Shown here one piece after another: positions 6,797 to 9,498 of a stretch of 9,498 bases of DNA. Origin of the DNA: CAYYGL01 sp964471235 (GTDB taxonomy: Bacteria > Calditrichota > Calditrichia > RBG-13-44-9 > J075); assembly GCA_964471235.1 (NCBI GenBank), contig CAYYGL010000188.1:1-9498 (forward strand). The letters are read 5' to 3'. The notes below the pieces were generated by a model. That model saw only the letters and a program-made list of their open reading frames with translations. It ran no database searches and had not been told where the DNA came from. Each line of letters begins with the position of its first letter. Position 1 is the stretch's first letter. The position numbers and the translations under genes are program-made.

Positions 6797-7386
6797 AATT
6801 CCTCCTCCGGAAGTTCCTGTAATAATCGGTCTTTTAGTAATTTTCGGGCTCTAAATAAATAACTTTTCACCGTCCCTTCCGGTAAATTTAAAATTTCTCC
6901 GATATCTCTATAGGACATCTCGTCCAAATGAAACAGGGTTACAACAAGTCGATAACGAATCGGTAGCCGGTAGATGTGCCGAATTAGCAATCTATCCCGC
7001 TGCCGCCGGGAAAGAACTTCATCGGGCAAATCCTGCTCGCTTTTTGCCGTGTCAATAATATCCGAAAAAGTCGCATTTTGTTCCCGTAACCCTCCATCAA
7101 ACATATCGCCATATAAGGGCACTTTTTTCTTCTGAATATAGTTCATTGCCGTATGATAAGCAATTCTGGCAATCCAGGTGGACAACTTCGACTTCCCCTG
7201 AAAGCGTTTCAAGTTCTCATACACTTTCACAAAAACCTGCTGACAGATTTCTTCCCGATCCGCTTCGTTTCGTACCATCCGAAACACAATGTGGGTCACC
7301 AGTCGCTGATAGTCTTCCACCAGCAACCGGAAGTCATCAACATCCCCCTCAATAATTTTGTTAATCCGTTCTTGTTCCGAAGGCAT
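6787..7386 (-). CDS. ECF-type RNA polymerase sigma factor
   Basis: This 199-aa sigma-70-family protein has only regions 2 and 4, as in extracytoplasmic-function sigma factors. Region 2 spans about 24-88: DYQRLVTHIVFRMV, then DREEICQQVFVKVY for core binding, then KLSTWIARIAYHTAMNY for -10 recognition. The linker at 89-125 is acidic. Region 4 spans about 130-190: LPIRYRLVVTLFHLDEMSYRD, then a helix-turn-helix (IGEILNLPEGTVKSYLFRARKLL) for -35 recognition. The anti-sigma gene overlaps its stop codon, the standard arrangement for a coupled switch. There is no good Shine-Dalgarno before the ATG at 7386, and no clear ECF-type GGAAC/CGTC promoter upstream, so autoregulation cannot be shown. Its regulon and inducing signal cannot be read from the window. 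Confidence 0.92.
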   Translation of the reverse strand: MPSEQERINKIIEGDVDDFRLLVEDYQRLVTHIVFRMVRNEADREEICQQVFVKVYENLKRFQGKSKLSTWIARIAYHTAMNYIQKKKVPLYGDMFDGGLREQNATFSDIIDTAKSEQDLPDEVLSRRQRDRLLIRHIYRLPIRYRLVVTLFHLDEMSYRDIGEILNLPEGTVKSYLFRARKLLKDRLLQELPEEELWR

Positions 7387-7424
7387 ATTGTCTGTCAGTT
7401 ATAATACATACCAATAGACAGCCG

Positions 7425-7487
7425 AACGCCTAAAAAGTTGCAAAAAAAATCGCCGTATGACCGGGGGAGTCTGGCAAATTAGGCGTT
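7425..7487. repeat. 9-bp perfect inverted repeat AACGCCTAA / TTAGGCGTT
   Basis: AACGCCTAA at 7425-7433 is repeated in inverted form at 7479-7487, with 45 bp between. The nearer arm lies 39 bp upstream of the sigma-factor start. It could be a pair of operator sites or the base of an RNA stem in the leader. Confidence 0.45.
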
Positions 7488-7641
7488 AGGGTAAAGAGTT
7501 CAGGCAAGGAAAAACAAACGCACCCGGGGACATTGAGAGGAACGGGAGCGGCAATTGACAGCAACGAGAAAAAACTCGTCAAGCTATCTGCACCCCGAAA
7601 GACCAGCCAAAACAAGCAGCCGGGTAATCGTTAGGGTGAAG
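7484..7641 (+). repeat. 13-bp direct repeats CGTTAGGGTRAAG, 145 bp apart
   Basis: CGTTAGGGTAAAG (7484-7496) and CGTTAGGGTGAAG (7629-7641) differ at one base. The first copy overlaps the right arm of the inverted repeat, and the second ends six bases before the kinase stop codon. They could bound a small inserted element or be paired binding sites. Confidence 0.4.
7564..7579. repeat. Small hairpin ACGAG-A6-CTCGT
   Basis: ACGAG (7564-7568) and CTCGT (7575-7579) flank six A residues on the plus strand (six T on the minus strand). It lies 68 bp downstream of the kinase stop. No T-tail follows on the minus strand, so it is not a standard terminator. Confidence 0.35.
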
Positions 7642-7647
7642 GAGCCA

Positions 7648-9420
7648 TTAATCTGTTTTTTGGAGAACTTCGGGGGTTTTATGGAGTACCTGTTGAATAA
7701 CCCTCAGCAGGTCTGCGGGTTTCACCGGTTTGGATATATAATCATCCATTCCGGCATCGAGACATCGGGAGCGGTCACCTTTCATGGCATTGGCAGTTAA
7801 GGCGATAATGGGGATGTGGCGGTCGCTGTCGGCTTCGCTTTCCCGAATCACCTGGGTAGCTTCCAATCCATCCATTTCCGGCATCTGAACATCCATCAAA
7901 ATCAAATCATAAACATGCTGTTTCAAAGACTCCAGAACTTCCAGACCGTTATTGACCACAGTCACCTGGTATCCCTTCTTTTCCAACAGCCGTTTCACAA
8001 AGCGTTGGTTCACCAGGTTATCTTCGGCAACCAACAGATGCGCCTCGCTCTGGCGGGGTTCGGTTCCCGGTAATTGCGAAAGGGATTCTCCTGTATGACG
8101 GGAGGACCGGGTCCCTGCCCGGATGATCTCCATCAAGGTTTTGATCAAGCCATGAGGTGTAATTGGTTTTGTTATATAGCGAGAGATGCCAGCCTGCTGT
8201 AATTCCCCGGGGGAAAATCGCCGGTCCGAAGAAGAAATCATGATTACCATTGGGCAGGCGGTTACACACATTTCCCGAATTTTCTGGGCGGTGCTGTATC
8301 CATCCATTTCCGGCATCTGCATATCTAACAACACCACATCATAAGAAGGGATTTGAGAGGTTTCCTTGATCCGGTTTTTCAGGAGTTGAATTCCTGCCGG
8401 TCCGCTATCAGCTTCGTCAACCCGGCAACCTTCTTGTTCCAGAATCCGCCGAAGTAAAAGACGGTTGGTCTGGTTGTCATCAATCACCAGGATATGTAAC
8501 CCATCCAATTTTTTAGAGGCGGTTTCCGGCAGTATCGAACGTTGTATCGGTATATCCGAACGGCGTAATTTAAGAGTGAACCAGAATTCGGAACCGCTGC
8601 CCGGCTGGCTGTTCACCCCAATCTCTCCGCCCATCATTTCTACCAATTGTTTGGTAATTGCCAGTCCCAGCCCGGTGCCCCCATATTTTCGGGTGGTGGA
8701 ACCATCGGCCTGGGAAAAGCAGTCAAAAATCAACCGTTGTTTTTCCCGGGGTATTCCCACCCCGGTATCTTTAACACTGATGAAAACTGTTTGCTCATTC
8801 AGATCACTTTTCAACGACTCCGCCCGGATGACAATTTCTCCCTTGCTGGTAAATTTGATAGCATTCCCCAATAAATTCAATAAAATCTGTCGGATGCGTG
8901 ACGGATCGCCAATCAGATTGTCGGGAATATTTCTCTCAATATCGACAATTATTTCCACCCCTTTTTCTGTGGCTTTATAGGAAAGCATTTCCACCGCGCT
9001 GAGAACCGTTTCGGAAAAACGAAAGTCAATGTATTCCAATTCCAACTTCCCGGCTTCGATTTTCGAAATATCCAGGATATCATTCAACAACTTCAGTAAC
9101 GACTCCGCACTGGTTTGGATGATTTCCACATATTCTTTTTGTTCACTGTCGAGATTGGTATTGAGCAGCAAATGGTTCATCCCGATAATTCCATTCATGG
9201 GGGTACGGATTTCATGACTCATGTTCGCCAGAAATTGACTTTTGGCGCGGGTTGCAGCCTCTGCCTGCTTGCGGGCAATTTCCAGCGCATGAACAGTATG
9301 GGTTAATTCCCGGGTTTTCTCTTCCAGACGGGTTTTGGCAACTTCCAATTCGCTTGCATATTCTTTCAGCGCTTTCTCGTCCAGCTTGGACCGGGTGATA
9401 TCGCGCAATAAAAATAACAA
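7648..9420 (-). CDS. Hybrid sensor histidine kinase with two receiver domains, 5' end missing or disrupted
   Basis: This is a cytoplasmic signalling protein that autophosphorylates on His and passes phosphate to its own receivers. The 590-residue frame begins with the tail of a PAS-like domain (LLFLLRDITRSK, 1-12) and a coiled coil (about 15-60). The kinase core follows: H-box SHEIRTP with H69, N-box NLLGNAIKF with N186, DTGVGIP with D218, and GGTGLGL at 247-253. Receiver 1 (about 308-435) has DD at 314-315, D366 and K418. Receiver 2 (about 461-580) has ED at 466-467, D510, T542 and K564. Both look functional. There is no HPt domain, so a separate phosphotransfer protein is likely needed. The start given is a TTG without a ribosome-binding site. 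The frame stays open upstream only to a TAG at 9453-9451, and the first in-frame ATG (M67) is too far in. The sensor part is therefore missing, frameshifted or lost. The output is unknown. Confidence 0.85.
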   Translation of the reverse strand: MLFLLRDITRSKLDEKALKEYASELEVAKTRLEEKTRELTHTVHALEIARKQAEAATRAKSQFLANMSHEIRTPMNGIIGMNHLLLNTNLDSEQKEYVEIIQTSAESLLKLLNDILDISKIEAGKLELEYIDFRFSETVLSAVEMLSYKATEKGVEIIVDIERNIPDNLIGDPSRIRQILLNLLGNAIKFTSKGEIVIRAESLKSDLNEQTVFISVKDTGVGIPREKQRLIFDCFSQADGSTTRKYGGTGLGLAITKQLVEMMGGEIGVNSQPGSGSEFWFTLKLRRSDIPIQRSILPETASKKLDGLHILVIDDNQTNRLLLRRILEQEGCRVDEADSGPAGIQLLKNRIKETSQIPSYDVVLLDMQMPEMDGYSTAQKIREMCVTACPMVIMISSSDRRFSPGELQQAGISRYITKPITPHGLIKTLMEIIRAGTRSSRHTGESLSQLPGTEPRQSEAHLLVAEDNLVNQRFVKRLLEKKGYQVTVVNNGLEVLESLKQHVYDLILMDVQMPEMDGLEATQVIRESEADSDRHIPIIALTANAMKGDRSRCLDAGMDDYISKPVKPADLLRVIQQVLHKTPEVLQKTD

Positions 9421-9498
9421 GCGTTCCGTATCCCGGATGTTAATAATACCCTAAATCTGCAATAAAAAAATAAAGAAGGTGCTCCAAGTGTTTGGAAT
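9421..9498. other. Broken upstream sequence of the hybrid kinase
   Basis: In the kinase frame, this stretch continues the PAS-like end for ten codons (GIINIRDTER) back to a TAG at 9453-9451. Beyond the stop it is AT-rich, with an A7 run at 9464-9470 in plus-strand reading. None of the three minus-strand frames here gives recognisable PAS sequence. It may be intergenic, the site of a frameshift, or a rearrangement junction. Confidence 0.4.

Larger units (their letters stand above)
7387..7647. other. Gap between the kinase and sigma genes, with repeats
   Basis: No gene is seen in these 261 bp. An open frame on the minus strand (7430-7615) gives a low-complexity product without recognisable features and was left out. 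The gap holds a 9-bp inverted repeat (7425-7433 and 7479-7487), a 13-bp near-identical direct repeat (7484-7496 and 7629-7641) and a small hairpin (7564-7579). The leader of the sigma gene must lie here. Confidence 0.6.

Overview
The window comes from a bacterial chromosome of moderate GC content. It carries six clearly recognisable protein genes and one clear repeat protein. There is no rRNA, tRNA, CRISPR array or intact insertion sequence. A secreted repeat protein, a two-TM anti-sigma factor and a hybrid kinase with tandem receivers fit a Gram-negative, environmental lineage, possibly of the FCB superphylum. No lineage marker is present, so that placement is a guess.

Left part, plus strand. 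About 550 bp without a convincing gene (1-556) precede umuC, an error-prone Y-family DNA polymerase (557-1822). After a 180-bp gap comes a long AidB-type acyl-CoA dehydrogenase (2003-3682). Both families have links to DNA damage in E. coli (SOS mutagenesis for UmuC, the alkylation response for AidB), so the pairing is suggestive, but the gap and a terminator-like structure argue against one simple operon. No umuD lies in the window.

Middle and right part, minus strand. Reading leftward from the right edge: a hybrid sensor histidine kinase with two receiver domains whose sensor end is missing or broken (7648-9420); a 261-bp spacer with repeats (7387-7647); a translationally coupled ECF sigma / zinc-finger anti-sigma pair (6317-7386); a 320-bp spacer with a possible promoter and a small plus-strand ORF (5997-6316); an exported protein made almost entirely of 50-residue repeats (5184-5996); and a flavin disulfide oxidoreductase related to RclA and MerA (3688-5061). 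The oxidoreductase ends only 5 bp from the convergent acyl-CoA dehydrogenase.

The theme is stress response and signalling: damage-tolerant DNA synthesis, a thiol/flavin oxidoreductase, an envelope-type sigma/anti-sigma switch and a phosphorelay kinase. I see no wholly new multi-gene system. The points most worth following are the repeat protein without its usual hydrolase domain, the umuC-aidB neighbourhood without umuD, the interrupted 5' end of the kinase, and the structured gene-free regions.
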